64,000 nucleotides of DNA from Flavobacterium defluvii (GTDB lineage: Bacteria > Bacteroidota > Bacteroidia > Flavobacteriales > Flavobacteriaceae). Below the pieces are notes generated by a model that was not told the origin of the DNA, did no database searches, and was given only the letters and a program-made list of their open reading frames with translations. Where the stretch lies: assembly GCF_900129555.1 (NCBI RefSeq), contig NZ_FQWC01000006.1:124001-188000 (forward strand). The letters run 5' to 3'. The translations under genes and the position numbers were made by a program. This document shows, piece by piece, positions 8,856-18,141 of this stretch (position 1 is the first letter of the stretch; every line of letters begins with the position of its first letter).

Positions 8856-9458
8856 TTATTTATGCTCGAAAGCACGCAGATACCATTTGTATTTTACGGC
8901 CAATAAGCGAATAGAAATTATTACTACAGAGGTTACAAGATACAAAACATCATCTTCTAAATTTAATTTTCGAAGTCCGAAGAACACAATTCCTCCAAAA
9001 ATACAGATTGTAGCATAAATCTCTTTTCTAAAAACAGTTGGGATTTCGTTACACAAAATGTCTCTGATTACTCCGCCAAAACAAGCTGTCATCGTACCTA
9101 ATGCAACACAAATTACGGGATGTAAACCCGTTGTAATTCCTTTTTCGAGACCTATTAAAGTAAAAACGCCTAAACCAATTGTATCAAACAAAAAGAGAGA
9201 AGTTCTCAATTTATCAAACTTTTTCCTGAAAATAATTGCCAGAAAAAAACCTAAAATAATAACATAAACATATTGAAGATTCATCATCCAGCCAACCGGA
9301 GTTCTTCCAATTAAAACGTCGCGAAGCGTTCCGCCGCCAACAGCGGTTACAAAGGCAATGATAAAAACTCCAAACGGATCGAGTCTTTTATGCATTGCTG
9401 TTAATGCGCCTGACATTGCAAATGCCATCGTTCCGATAATATCTAATAAGTGAAACAT
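8856..9458 (-). CDS. TRIC-like cation channel family protein (UPF0126)
   Basis: About 200 residues form two tandem UPF0126 repeats with about seven transmembrane helices. Each repeat carries the glycine/Arg-Asp signature: GGGTLRDVLIG near residue 42 and FGGVIRDILCNE near residue 128. Bacterial and archaeal homologues form trimeric potassium-permeable channels related to animal TRIC channels. It is the first gene of the leftward run into the polysaccharide genes, although the function is unlikely to be tied to glycan synthesis. Confidence 0.85.
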   Translation of the reverse strand: MFHLLDIIGTMAFAMSGALTAMHKRLDPFGVFIIAFVTAVGGGTLRDVLIGRTPVGWMMNLQYVYVIILGFFLAIIFRKKFDKLRTSLFLFDTIGLGVFTLIGLEKGITTGLHPVICVALGTMTACFGGVIRDILCNEIPTVFRKEIYATICIFGGIVFFGLRKLNLEDDVLYLVTSVVIISIRLLAVKYKWYLRAFEHK

Positions 9459-9522
9459 TTTTTTAAGGTTCTAAGCAAATAAGATTCTAATTTGCAAAGG
9501 TTTAATTTAGTTCTAAGAAAAT

Positions 9523-10266
9523 TTACATGTGTTGTGTGTAAAAATTGTAATCTTTTAAGATTACTCTAATAAAATCACTGTTATTTCCGGATTGATTTTT
9601 AATTCCGATTACGCTTTCGATTTTGGCAACCAGTTTATAAATAATTTCATGGTCATTTTTTGCCAAAGCATTTTGATATGTCTCTTTAATAATTCTCATA
9701 TCATTATCTGATAATTTAATTACCAAAGGATAAGTTGGCACATAAGCTTCGCCAATATCTTCAAGAATTGTATGACTAATGTTGATTTTATTTTTTAACG
9801 TAATAACGGCTGTTCCGGCGGCCATATCGCCTAATCGCTGTGATTTTTTGCTGGACGAAACCGAAATTAAAGCTACAAGACCGTTGAAAATACTGAAATC
9901 AATTATTCTAAAAAACCATCGAATTAAATAATCACCAAAACCAGCCTGATAACCATCAATTTTTACCACTTTTATTTTGACTATTTTTTTTCCGAATGAC
10001 TGTCCTTCAAAAATGCTTTCTAAAGTTATCGAGTAAATAATTAGCGGAAAAAATAATATTAAAAAAATTGCGCCTCTTGACCATGTATCTAAACCATCCA
10101 TCCATCTCTCTATGTTCAGCCATGAAAAAAACACCCAAATAATGAGAAAAATATACGCGATTTTAATACCAGCATCTATCAAATAAGCTCCTAATCGCTC
10201 GCCCACAGAAGCAGCAATAAAATTTATTTTAACATTTTGTGTTGTGTTAATAGATAATTCTGACAT
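9523..10266 (-). CDS. RDD-family membrane protein
   Basis: This 247-residue protein has an N-terminal RDD domain. The segment VGERLGAYLIDAGIKIAYIFLIIWVFF gives the first helix with the Arg and Asp of the family, followed by two more helices, SFGKKIVKIKVV, and SQRLGDMAAGTAVI. The function of RDD proteins is largely unknown; some act in ion or pH homeostasis. It is divergent from the SpoIIM-like gene, with only 20 bp between the two start codons. The same partners (SpoIIM, DUF4129, DUF4350, MoxR, DUF58) co-occur across Bacteroidota. Confidence 0.85.
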   Translation of the reverse strand: MSELSINTTQNVKINFIAASVGERLGAYLIDAGIKIAYIFLIIWVFFSWLNIERWMDGLDTWSRGAIFLILFFPLIIYSITLESIFEGQSFGKKIVKIKVVKIDGYQAGFGDYLIRWFFRIIDFSIFNGLVALISVSSSKKSQRLGDMAAGTAVITLKNKINISHTILEDIGEAYVPTYPLVIKLSDNDMRIIKETYQNALAKNDHEIIYKLVAKIESVIGIKNQSGNNSDFIRVILKDYNFYTQHM

Positions 10267-10286
10267 ATTTTATATTTTAGCCCTCA

Positions 10287-11267
10287 ATGAGAGAAATTGC
10301 ATTTATAAAACAAAATAAAGAAAAATGGCTGGAATTTGAGCTAGCTATTTTTGGTAAAGCTAAGAAAAATCCTGACGAATTAGCAAATTTGTACATTCAA
10401 TTAATGAATGACCTTTCTTATGCGCAAACTTATTACCCTAAAAGTAAGACAGTTGTCTATTTAAATCATTTGGCTTCGCAGATTTATCAAAAAATCTATA
10501 AAACGAAACGAACGGAAAAAAACAGAATTGTTGAGTTTTTTAAAATCGAAGTTCCGCTTTTGCTGTTTGAATACAAAAGATATCTTATGTATGCTTTTAT
10601 ACTCTTTTTTGCCACTGTTGCAATGGGTGTAGTTTCAGCACGTTATGATCAAAATTTTGTGCGATTGATTTTGGGCGACGATTATGTAAATATGACTTTG
10701 GAAAACATTAAAAAAGGAAATCCGGTAGCCGTTTACCAATCTGGATCAAACTGGGGAAGTTTTATTGGCATTACGATGAACAATCTTTACGTAGGCGCAA
10801 GATGTTATATGTACGGGATTTTTGCGGGAGTTGGAACTTTTTATGTATTTCTTCAAAACTCTTTAATGCTGGGATCTTTCCAATATTTTTTTTACGAACA
10901 AAATGTATTCTGGGAAAGTGTACGCGGTATCTGGATTCATGGTGCAATGGAAATTTTTGGCATTGTAATCGAATCGGCGGCAGGATTTATTCTGGGTGCT
11001 TCTATTTTGTTTCCAAAGACATTTTCGAGAATGAATTCTTTTAAAATTGGTTTTAAAAACAGTTTTAAAATATTCCTGAGTACTTTTCCTTTTACAATCG
11101 GTGCCGGATTTCTTGAGGGTTTTATTACCCGATATTCGATTGATATGCCAATTTGGTTAAGCAGTTTTATAATATTATTTACTTTAGGAATAATTTCATT
11201 TTATTACTTGGTTTATCCTTCAATTGTTTACAAAAAAGTACATAAATTACCAGCCAAACAGAATTAA
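10287..11267 (+). CDS. Stage II sporulation protein M-like integral membrane protein
   Basis: The 326-residue polytopic protein has an N-terminal soluble helical part (MREIAFIKQNKEKWLEFE) and five or six membrane helices from about residue 95. It includes a conserved SpoIIM-family block, NNLYVGARCYMYGIFAGVGT, and WIHGAMEIFGIVIESAAG. In Firmicutes SpoIIM belongs to the DMP peptidoglycan hydrolase complex. In non-sporulating Bacteroidota it is linked to the MoxR/DUF58 module and its role is undefined. It starts the rightward operon. Confidence 0.85.
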   Translation: MREIAFIKQNKEKWLEFELAIFGKAKKNPDELANLYIQLMNDLSYAQTYYPKSKTVVYLNHLASQIYQKIYKTKRTEKNRIVEFFKIEVPLLLFEYKRYLMYAFILFFATVAMGVVSARYDQNFVRLILGDDYVNMTLENIKKGNPVAVYQSGSNWGSFIGITMNNLYVGARCYMYGIFAGVGTFYVFLQNSLMLGSFQYFFYEQNVFWESVRGIWIHGAMEIFGIVIESAAGFILGASILFPKTFSRMNSFKIGFKNSFKIFLSTFPFTIGAGFLEGFITRYSIDMPIWLSSFIILFTLGIISFYYLVYPSIVYKKVHKLPAKQN

Positions 11268-11278
11268 TTAAACCAGTA

Positions 11279-12046
11279 ATGAATAAAATTTTATTTATTT
11301 TATCTTTTTTCCTTTTCTGCACAATTTCGAATGCGCAGGATTCTCTGATTACAGAAGATCCTCCGAAAATAGCTTCTGTAAAATATACCGAAAAAGATAT
11401 TCATATTGATTCGGACACAATTAAAGCAAAAACTTTTTCAAAAAATTACAAAAAGAAATATACCGGTTCTGAGTTTGTTTACGAATACAAAGCGCCTGAA
11501 AAAGGACTTTGGGAACGTTTTAAAGACTGGCTGGCAAGTATTTTTAGAGGTTTGTTTTCAATGAGTTCAACCGAGGCTTCTTTAAACTTTGTTTCTATCT
11601 TAATTAGAATCATTGCCGTTTTAGGTATTATTTTATTGATTTACTTAATTGTTAAGGCAATAATTAACAAAGAAGGACAATGGATTTTTGGCAAAAACTC
11701 ACAAAAAAGAACAGTCTATTATTCTGATATTGAAAAAAACATCCATCTCCTGGATTTTGAAAAAGTAATAAAAGAAAGTCTTGAAGCCGGAGAAAAACGA
11801 GCGGCGATTCGTTACTATTATCTTTGGCTGTTAAAAATAATGGCTCAGAATAATTATATCGAATGGGATATCGAAAAAACAAATTCTGATTATTTATACG
11901 AACTTCAAAATCCAAAACACAGAGACGAATTTACTTATTTATCATATCTGTATAATTACATTTGGTATGGTGAATTTGAAATTGATGAAATCACTTTCAA
12001 CAAAGCACAAAACAGATTTAAGAATGCAATAAAAACCTTTAGTTAA
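11279..12046 (+). CDS. DUF4129 domain membrane protein
   Basis: The 255-residue product has an N-terminal signal-like helix (KILFILSFFLFCTISNAQ), one central transmembrane helix (VSILIRIIAVLGIILLIYLIVKAII, about 104-128), and a C-terminal cytoplasmic DUF4129 domain with YYYLWLLKIMAQ and YLYNYIWYGEF near residues 180-235. DUF4129 proteins often sit with transglutaminase and MoxR/DUF58 genes. The stop codon overlaps the next ATG (12046), so it is probably translationally coupled to the DUF4350 gene. Confidence 0.82.
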   Translation: MNKILFILSFFLFCTISNAQDSLITEDPPKIASVKYTEKDIHIDSDTIKAKTFSKNYKKKYTGSEFVYEYKAPEKGLWERFKDWLASIFRGLFSMSSTEASLNFVSILIRIIAVLGIILLIYLIVKAIINKEGQWIFGKNSQKRTVYYSDIEKNIHLLDFEKVIKESLEAGEKRAAIRYYYLWLLKIMAQNNYIEWDIEKTNSDYLYELQNPKHRDEFTYLSYLYNYIWYGEFEIDEITFNKAQNRFKNAIKTFS

Positions 12047-13251
12047 TGAGTAAAAGTATTAAAATATACATTTCTGTTCTGGTTCTTATTTTTATCTTAA
12101 TTCTAGTTTCAGATTATAATAAACCAAAACCAATTGATTGGCGCCCAACTTATTCTGTCAACGACAAAATACCTTTTGGGTTATATGTTTTTGATAAAGA
12201 AATTGGCGGTATTTTTAAGAAACAAAAAATTCAAAGAATCTCGAATGTAACACCTTATGAGTTCTTAGATTCAAAATACGATGAAGATTCATTGGTAGAA
12301 ACTTACACTGTGAAAGGAACTTTTGTGAATGTTTCTGCACAGAATAATATTGACGATCAGTCGATGAAAGAAATTATGTACTTCGTTTCACACGGAAATA
12401 ATGCTTTCCTGAGTATGGTCAATTTTCCACAGCCTTTATTAGACAGCTTAAAAATAGCATACACATCAAATTTTCATCCAATGGACAGCTCTTATGTCTG
12501 GATGGCAAATAAAAACCTGAGCAAAAAAGCCTATAAATCGACAAGTGAAATTGTAGATTATTTTACAAAATTTGATACATTAAACACAACAGTTTTAGGA
12601 TATCACGGAAATCCAAAAAAGAAGAAAAACGTTAATTTTATAAAAGTACCTTACAAAAACGGAAATTTCTTTCTGCACATACATCCTGTGGCTTTTACGA
12701 ATTATAATATGCTGAAAAAAGACCGTTACGAATATGCCGAAAATGTACTTTCATATATTCCAAAAGGAGATATTTTTTGGTATACTAAATTGGAGACAGA
12801 TGAAAATGTTTCGAGATCACCGCTTCGCTATATCATGAGCCAGCCGGCATTAAAATGGGCATGGTATTTATTTATCATCGGAATGCTTATTTTTATGATT
12901 TTTAATGCTAAAAGAAAGCAGCGAATAGTTCCAATTTTAGAGCCATTACCTAATTTAACAGTCGATTTTACCAAAACAATCGGAAATTTGTATTATCAGG
13001 AAGGCGATCATACCAACATAATTGATAAAAAAATCATTTATTTCCTAGAGAAAATTAGAACCGAATATTTAATCGATACCACAAAACTGGATGATGTTTT
13101 TGTGACCAAACTGCATCACAAAACAGGAAAAAATGAAAAAGATATTCAGGAATTGATATTCTTAATTAATGAACACAGAAACAGTTACCACGATAGTATC
13201 GAAGAGGATTTAATTCGAATTAATAATGCAATAGAAAAAATTTTACACTAA
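12046..13251 (+). CDS. DUF4350 domain protein
   Basis: The 401-residue protein has an N-terminal membrane helix (IKIYISVLVLIFILILVSDY), an extracytoplasmic domain, a second helix at about residues 271-289 (ALKWAWYLFIIGMLIFMIF), and a cytoplasmic tail. The periplasmic part carries PFGLYVFDKE and VSHGNNAFLSM, typical of DUF4350, which resembles the glutamine-amidotransferase-like fold. It lies between the DUF4129 and MoxR genes. The biochemical function is unknown. Confidence 0.8.
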   Translation: MSKSIKIYISVLVLIFILILVSDYNKPKPIDWRPTYSVNDKIPFGLYVFDKEIGGIFKKQKIQRISNVTPYEFLDSKYDEDSLVETYTVKGTFVNVSAQNNIDDQSMKEIMYFVSHGNNAFLSMVNFPQPLLDSLKIAYTSNFHPMDSSYVWMANKNLSKKAYKSTSEIVDYFTKFDTLNTTVLGYHGNPKKKKNVNFIKVPYKNGNFFLHIHPVAFTNYNMLKKDRYEYAENVLSYIPKGDIFWYTKLETDENVSRSPLRYIMSQPALKWAWYLFIIGMLIFMIFNAKRKQRIVPILEPLPNLTVDFTKTIGNLYYQEGDHTNIIDKKIIYFLEKIRTEYLIDTTKLDDVFVTKLHHKTGKNEKDIQELIFLINEHRNSYHDSIEEDLIRINNAIEKILH

Positions 13252-13286
13252 AAAAATAAAACTCAATCAGATAAAATATACCAAAC

Positions 13287-14300
13287 ATGGACGATATTAA
13301 TACACCAGAAACAGAAATCACAAACGAAAATGTGAATTTTGAAACCAGAATAAATTTGACACCGCTTTTAGATCACGTAAATGCGATTAAAAAAGAAATC
13401 GAAACTGTAATTGTAGGGCAGCATAAAATGGTCGATCAGCTTTTGGTTGCCATTTTATCAAACGGACACGTTTTACTGGAAGGTGTTCCCGGAGTTGCCA
13501 AAACTATTACGGCAAAATTACTGGCAAAAACATTAAATATTGGCTTTAGCAGAATTCAGTTTACACCAGATTTAATGCCTTCTGATATTTTAGGAACATC
13601 TGTTTTCAACCTAAAAAGTTCAGAATTTGAATTTAAAAAAGGTCCAATCTTTTCTAATTTAATTTTAATTGATGAGATAAACCGTGCGCCAGCAAAAACA
13701 CAGGCTGCACTTTTTGAAGTTATGGAAGAACGCCAGATTACGATTGATGGTTCTGGATATAAATTAGAAACCCCTTTTCTTGTAATTGCAACGCAAAATC
13801 CAATTGAGCAGGAAGGAACTTACCGTTTGCCGGAAGCACAATTAGACCGTTTTTTATTCAAAATCACAATTGATTATCCAAAATTAAACGAAGAAATCCT
13901 GATTATTCAGAGAGAACATTTATTGCAGGATCATGGAAAATTAGAAGCCATTCAAACACTTCTTTCTTCTGCAGAAATAAATCAATATCAGGCTCTTGTA
14001 AAACAAATTAGAGTTGAACAAAACTTATTAGAATACATTGCCCGAATTGTTGTAAACACGCGCGAAAACGCATTTTTGTATTTAGGAGCTTCGCCTCGTG
14101 CTTCGATTGCTATTTTGAATGCAGCAAAAGGCTTTGCAGCAATCCGCGGACGCGATTTTGTTACGCCTGAAGATATTAAAGAAGCCGCAATTCCGGTTTT
14201 ACAACACCGTGTTATTGTAACTCCAGAGCGAGAAATGGAAGGAATTACAAGTTCTGAAATTATTAAACAAATTATCGAAACTGTAGAGATTCCTAGATAA
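13287..14300 (+). CDS. MoxR-family AAA+ ATPase
   Basis: This 337-residue ATPase has Walker A GVPGVAKT near residue 67, Walker B LILIDEINRAP near 130, and sensor 1 FLVIATQNPIEQEGTYRLPEAQLDRF. The C-terminal lid domain contains GASPRASIAILNAAKGFAAI. MoxR proteins act as chaperone-like ATPases on partners with VWA domains, here presumably the DUF58 protein encoded next. It starts 35 bp after the DUF4350 gene and belongs to the same rightward operon. Confidence 0.92.
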   Translation: MDDINTPETEITNENVNFETRINLTPLLDHVNAIKKEIETVIVGQHKMVDQLLVAILSNGHVLLEGVPGVAKTITAKLLAKTLNIGFSRIQFTPDLMPSDILGTSVFNLKSSEFEFKKGPIFSNLILIDEINRAPAKTQAALFEVMEERQITIDGSGYKLETPFLVIATQNPIEQEGTYRLPEAQLDRFLFKITIDYPKLNEEILIIQREHLLQDHGKLEAIQTLLSSAEINQYQALVKQIRVEQNLLEYIARIVVNTRENAFLYLGASPRASIAILNAAKGFAAIRGRDFVTPEDIKEAAIPVLQHRVIVTPEREMEGITSSEIIKQIIETVEIPR

Positions 14301-14340
14301 TAAAAAAGTTATGAGTTATGATTTTTGGGTTATAAGTTAA

Positions 14341-14389
14341 CCTGAAACCTGAAACCTGAAACCTGAAACTTGAAACTTGAAACCTGAAA
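14341..14389 (+). repeat. Seven tandem heptanucleotide units (CCTGAAA/CTTGAAA)
   Basis: Seven exact 7-bp units lie head to tail: four CCTGAAA, two CTTGAAA and one CCTGAAA. They end 12 bp before the GTG start of the DUF58 gene. The same unit appears as AACCTGAAACTTGAAAC in the trmD-rplS gap. Unit number may vary between strains and alter spacing within the operon. Confidence 0.95.
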
Positions 14390-14401
14390 CTATAAAAAAC
14401 A

Positions 14402-15733
14402 GTGAAATTCATAAAAAGCCTTTACCTCAACAACTTTTTCTTCTATGTGCTTTTGGGCATTATAGCATTATTTATCTGTGCTTTTATTTTTCCGAATTTG
14501 TACAATGCAGTTTGGTTTATTGTATTGGTTTTATTCACTTTTTTAGGGTTGGATATTTTACTTTTATACCTTGCCAGAACAGGAATTGAAGCCGAAAGAA
14601 TTGCACCCGAAAAGCTTTCAAACGGAGATTTAAATGCGATAAATATCCAAATAAAAAACCATTATACTTTTCCAATTTTGGTAAAGATAATTGATGAAAT
14701 TCCGTTTCAATTTCAGATTCGCGATTTTAAACTTGTAAAAAAATTAAAAGCATCTGAAGAAAAAGAATTTGGATATGAACTTCGCCCAACAGAACGCGGC
14801 GAATACCATTTTGGTTATTTAAATGTGTATGTTTCTTCTCCATTACGATTAATTTCGAGAAGATTTTCTTTTGCAAAAGATCAAATGGTACCGACTTATC
14901 CGTCGTATATTCAATTAAGAAAATACGATTTACTGGCTTTTTCTAACAATTTATACCAATACGGAATTAAGAAAATCCGCCGAATTGGTCATACCATGGA
15001 ATTTGAACAAATTAAAGAATATGTTCAGGGCGACGATCTTAGAACTTTAAACTGGAAAGCCACAGCAAAAAAAAATGCGTTGATGGTAAATCAGTTTCAG
15101 GACGAAAAATCGCAGTCTGTTTATTTAGCAATCGATAAAGGCCGTGTAATGCAAATGCCTTTTGACGGTTTAAGTCTATTAGATTATGCGATAAATTCGA
15201 CCTTGGTTTTAGCAAATGTAATTCTGAAAAAACAAGATAAAGCCGGAATTTTTGCTTTTTCTAAAAAAGTAGAAAACAGAGTTTTTGCAGAAAGAAGAGG
15301 TTCACAAATGCAAAAAATTCTTGAAACTTTATACAACATCAAAACAGACTTTTTCGAAAGCGATTACAGCCGATTATATGTTGACATCAAAAAAAATATC
15401 AATCAGAGAAGTTTAATTATTCTGTATACCAATTTTGAAACAATGGACGGTTTAAATCGTCAGCTTCCTTATTTAAAAGGAATTGCTAAAAGTCATTTAC
15501 TTGTTGTTGTCTTTTTCCAAAACACAGAATTAAATGCAATCATCAATAAAAAAACCGACACTATTCAGGAAGTTTACGATAAAGTAATTGCCGAAAAATT
15601 CATGTTTGAAAAACGTCTTATTGCAAACGAACTTAAAAAATACGGAATCCATTCGGTTTTAACTCAGCCTGAGAATTTGACTTTAGATGCTATTAATAAG
15701 TATTTGGAGATTAAAGCGAGAGGGATTTTGTAG
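14402..15733 (+). CDS. DUF58 domain protein (VWA-like)
   Basis: This 443-residue protein starts at a GTG, with no in-frame ATG nearby that keeps the first two membrane helices (FFFYVLLGIIALFICAFIF and WFIVLVLFTFLGLDILLLYLA). The DUF58 core follows: YVQGDDLRTLNWKATAKKN near residues 204-222 and the VWA-like VYLAIDKGRVMQMPF near 240. DUF58 proteins are the usual partners of MoxR ATPases in envelope functions. The heptamer array precedes it by 12 bp. No Shine-Dalgarno site is visible, as is common in this phylum. Confidence 0.88.
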   Translation: MKFIKSLYLNNFFFYVLLGIIALFICAFIFPNLYNAVWFIVLVLFTFLGLDILLLYLARTGIEAERIAPEKLSNGDLNAINIQIKNHYTFPILVKIIDEIPFQFQIRDFKLVKKLKASEEKEFGYELRPTERGEYHFGYLNVYVSSPLRLISRRFSFAKDQMVPTYPSYIQLRKYDLLAFSNNLYQYGIKKIRRIGHTMEFEQIKEYVQGDDLRTLNWKATAKKNALMVNQFQDEKSQSVYLAIDKGRVMQMPFDGLSLLDYAINSTLVLANVILKKQDKAGIFAFSKKVENRVFAERRGSQMQKILETLYNIKTDFFESDYSRLYVDIKKNINQRSLIILYTNFETMDGLNRQLPYLKGIAKSHLLVVVFFQNTELNAIINKKTDTIQEVYDKVIAEKFMFEKRLIANELKKYGIHSVLTQPENLTLDAINKYLEIKARGIL

Positions 15734-15837
15734 TTTTTATTGCTTGTTAAGTAATGGTTATATTTAAAAATAGAAAATAAGTTCATTTAAATTATTGATT
15801 AGTTTTGAATATCAAATAACTTCAAAATCTTTAAAAA

Positions 15838-16923
15838 ATGAAAAAATTACTTCTTATTTTATTCATTTTAACCAGCTTATTTTCTTCTGCACAAAAAACA
15901 GAAAACATCATTATCATTACTACAGATGGTTTTAGATGGCAGGAAGTTTTTAAAGGATTAGACACAGCAATTGCCAACGATAAAAAATTCAATCAGGGAG
16001 ACAGTACATATATTTATAAAAAATATTCAGGCGAAGATTTTGGTTCATCACGTAAAAAACTCATGCCTTTTTTGTGGTCTGAAATTGTTTCAAAAGGACA
16101 AATTTATGGCAATCGAGATCTTGGAAACAAAGTAGATGTTGCAAATCCATATTGGTTTAGTTATCCGGGATATAGTGAAATCATGACCGGAAATGTTGAT
16201 GTTCAGATAAATTCTAATGGTTATAAACCTAATCCAAACATAAATGTTTTAGAATTTCTGAATAAGCAGCCAAAACTAAAAGGTAAAGTTGCGGCCTTTG
16301 GTGCATGGGACGCTTTCGATAGAATTTTAAATGAAGAAAGAAGCGGTTTTCCGGTAATTTCTGCTTTTGACAATGTGGGCGGAAACAAACCTACAATGAC
16401 TCAAAAGCTTCTAAATGAAATGCGTAATAATTCATTTAAGCCTTTTTATGAAGATGAATGTCTGGATGTTTTTACCCATTATGAAGCATTAGACGAACTT
16501 AAAACCAAGAAACCAAAAGTATTATATATTTCTTACGGAGAAACCGACGAATGGGCACATCATGGCCATTACAGATCCTATCTTGACGCCGTAAATCAGG
16601 TTGATAAATGGATTAAAGAAATCTGGGATTTTGTACAAAATGATCCTCAATATAAAAACAAAACTACTTTATTTATTACTGTAGATCACGGCCGCGGCGA
16701 CAAAGTAAAATCGCAATGGACAGATCACGGAGCTGATATTGCCGGTGCGTCGCAAATTTGGTTTGCCGTAATGGGACCTGAAATAGCTTCAAAAGGCGAA
16801 ATCAAAACAGATTCTCAAATTTATCAAAAACAATTTGCCCAGACTATTGCAAAAATTATGGGTTACAATTTCACAACAGATCATCCTGTTAAAAATGAAG
16901 TAAAAGAAGTTTTTGAGAAATAG
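15838..16923 (+). CDS. Secreted alkaline phosphatase superfamily protein
   Basis: The 361-residue protein has a signal peptide (KKLLLILFILTSLFSSAQ) followed by ENIIIITTDGFRWQEVFKG, the first metal-binding Asp of the phosphatase/sulfatase fold. The nucleophile region is FSYPGYSEIMTG near residues 115-126. Later metal ligands are GETDEWAHHGHYRSY near 238-252 and TVDHGRGDK near 282-290. It lacks the C/S-x-P-x-R sulfatase motif, so a phosphodiesterase, phosphatase or phosphonatase is more likely than a sulfatase. It stands alone, with a repeat-rich 3' flank. Confidence 0.8.
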   Translation: MKKLLLILFILTSLFSSAQKTENIIIITTDGFRWQEVFKGLDTAIANDKKFNQGDSTYIYKKYSGEDFGSSRKKLMPFLWSEIVSKGQIYGNRDLGNKVDVANPYWFSYPGYSEIMTGNVDVQINSNGYKPNPNINVLEFLNKQPKLKGKVAAFGAWDAFDRILNEERSGFPVISAFDNVGGNKPTMTQKLLNEMRNNSFKPFYEDECLDVFTHYEALDELKTKKPKVLYISYGETDEWAHHGHYRSYLDAVNQVDKWIKEIWDFVQNDPQYKNKTTLFITVDHGRGDKVKSQWTDHGADIAGASQIWFAVMGPEIASKGEIKTDSQIYQKQFAQTIAKIMGYNFTTDHPVKNEVKEVFEK

Positions 16924-16930
16924 TTTTTTT

Positions 16931-17033
16931 TGCCACGAACTCACGAATTATTTAATTTTGAAATCAATCTAAAATTCGAGAATTCGTGGCGAAAAAATTT
17001 TACAGCTAAACCCACAAGGTTTTAAAAACCTTG
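16931..17033. repeat. Two dispersed inverted repeats in the phosphatase-TrmH gap
   Basis: The first repeat has arms beginning GCCACGAACTCACGAATT and ending AATTCGTGGC, an imperfect stem of about 20 bp at 16931-16990. The second, at 17015-17033, is the perfect stem CAAGGTTTT / AAAACCTTG. After them comes a short CTTAGCGCCTTAGAATCTTAG block with internal near-repeats (17047-17076). None encodes a protein. They may terminate transcription at the 3' end of the phosphatase gene. Confidence 0.75.
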
Positions 17034-17089
17034 CAGGAAGAAAAAATCTCAGTACCTTAGCGCCTTAGAATCTTAGTAGCTAAAAAAAA

Positions 17090-17878
17090 ATGAAACAAAT
17101 AACTTCAGTTCAAAATCCGTTTATAAAATCACTTGTTTTACTGCAGGAAAAAGCAAAAGCAAGAAAACAAACCGGAACATTTTTAATTGAAGGACAACGC
17201 GAAATCTCTTTAGCTGTAAAAGGAGGTTACGAAATTGAAACCGTTTTATTTTTACCGGAATTAGTTACTGAAAATCAGATAAAAAACCTTGTTTCTTCAT
17301 CAGTTCAGCTAATCGAAATTAACAAAGAAGTTTATCAAAAACTCGCATATCGCGACACTACAGAAGGCATTTTGGCTGTAGCCAAAACCAAATCTCTTAA
17401 ATTATCTGATTTAAAATTATCTGAAAATCCCTTAATTTTAGTGGCCGAATCTCTTGAAAAACCAGGAAACATTGGTGCCGTTTTACGCACTGCCGATGCT
17501 GCAAATCTCGATGCAGTTTTAATTGCAGATCCAAAAAGCGATTTATACAATCCGAATATTGTGCGTTCCAGTGTTGGCTGCTTATTTACCAATCAAATCG
17601 CAACCGGAACATCTGAAGAAATTATTGCTTTTTTAAAAGAAAAAAAGATTAGTTTCTACAGCGCTACTTTACAAAATTCAACTTCATATCATACACAAAA
17701 TTTCACAACTCCAACTGCTTTAGTAGTGGGTACAGAAGCTACAGGATTAACGCAGAAATGGCGTGATGAAGCAACACAAAACATCATTATCCCAATGCAG
17801 GGAGAAATTGACAGTATGAATGTTTCGGTCGCTGCAGCTATTTTAATTTTTGAAGCAAAAAGACAGAGAGGGTTTTGA
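17090..17878 (+). CDS. TrmH/SpoU-family RNA 2'-O-methyltransferase
   Basis: The 262-residue protein has the SpoU substrate-binding N-terminal domain (KQITSVQNPFIKSLVLLQEKAKARKQTGTFLIEGQREI) and the SPOUT knot domain. The latter shows AESLEKPGNIGAVLRTADAA near residues 123-142, ALVVGTEATGLTQKW near 206-220, and IIPMQGEIDSMNVSVAAAILIFEA at the end. These are motifs 1-3 of 2'-O-ribose methyltransferases, which use S-adenosylmethionine. Whether the target is 23S rRNA G2251 or tRNA cannot be decided from sequence. Confidence 0.92.
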   Translation: MKQITSVQNPFIKSLVLLQEKAKARKQTGTFLIEGQREISLAVKGGYEIETVLFLPELVTENQIKNLVSSSVQLIEINKEVYQKLAYRDTTEGILAVAKTKSLKLSDLKLSENPLILVAESLEKPGNIGAVLRTADAANLDAVLIADPKSDLYNPNIVRSSVGCLFTNQIATGTSEEIIAFLKEKKISFYSATLQNSTSYHTQNFTTPTALVVGTEATGLTQKWRDEATQNIIIPMQGEIDSMNVSVAAAILIFEAKRQRGF

Positions 17879-17989
17879 TTTTTGAGTGCAGATTTTTGAG
17901 TGCAGATTTTAGATTTTCTGTAAATCGCTGCGCTCTTTTTTGGAATTTGGGATTTAAAAAATTGGAATTTATTTTCAATGATCTTTTTT

Positions 17990-18013
17990 GTCAGGCTGAG
18001 CGAAGTCGAAGCC
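17990..18013 (+). repeat. TGAGCGAAGTCGA hairpin repeat
   Basis: This intergenic copy has stem AGGC/GCCT around the conserved GAGCGAAGTCGA loop and is followed by TTTTTAT, so it could serve as a terminator. The stem differs from the CTCT/AGAG stem of other copies by compensating changes. Confidence 0.85.
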
Positions 18014-18141
18014 TTTTTATACAAGGAAAAAATCTAAAATTATACCTTCAAAAATCTACAATTTAAAATCTAAAATCTACAATAGTAAAACCTTGTGTAT
18101 GTTCGAACTTATTCTTATTTTTAGTACTTGAATATGCCGTT

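Noticed and set aside
15838..16923. Sulfatase as client of the FGE-like protein
   Set aside because: No C/S-x-P-x-R motif is present; the nucleophile region is YPGYSEIMTG.
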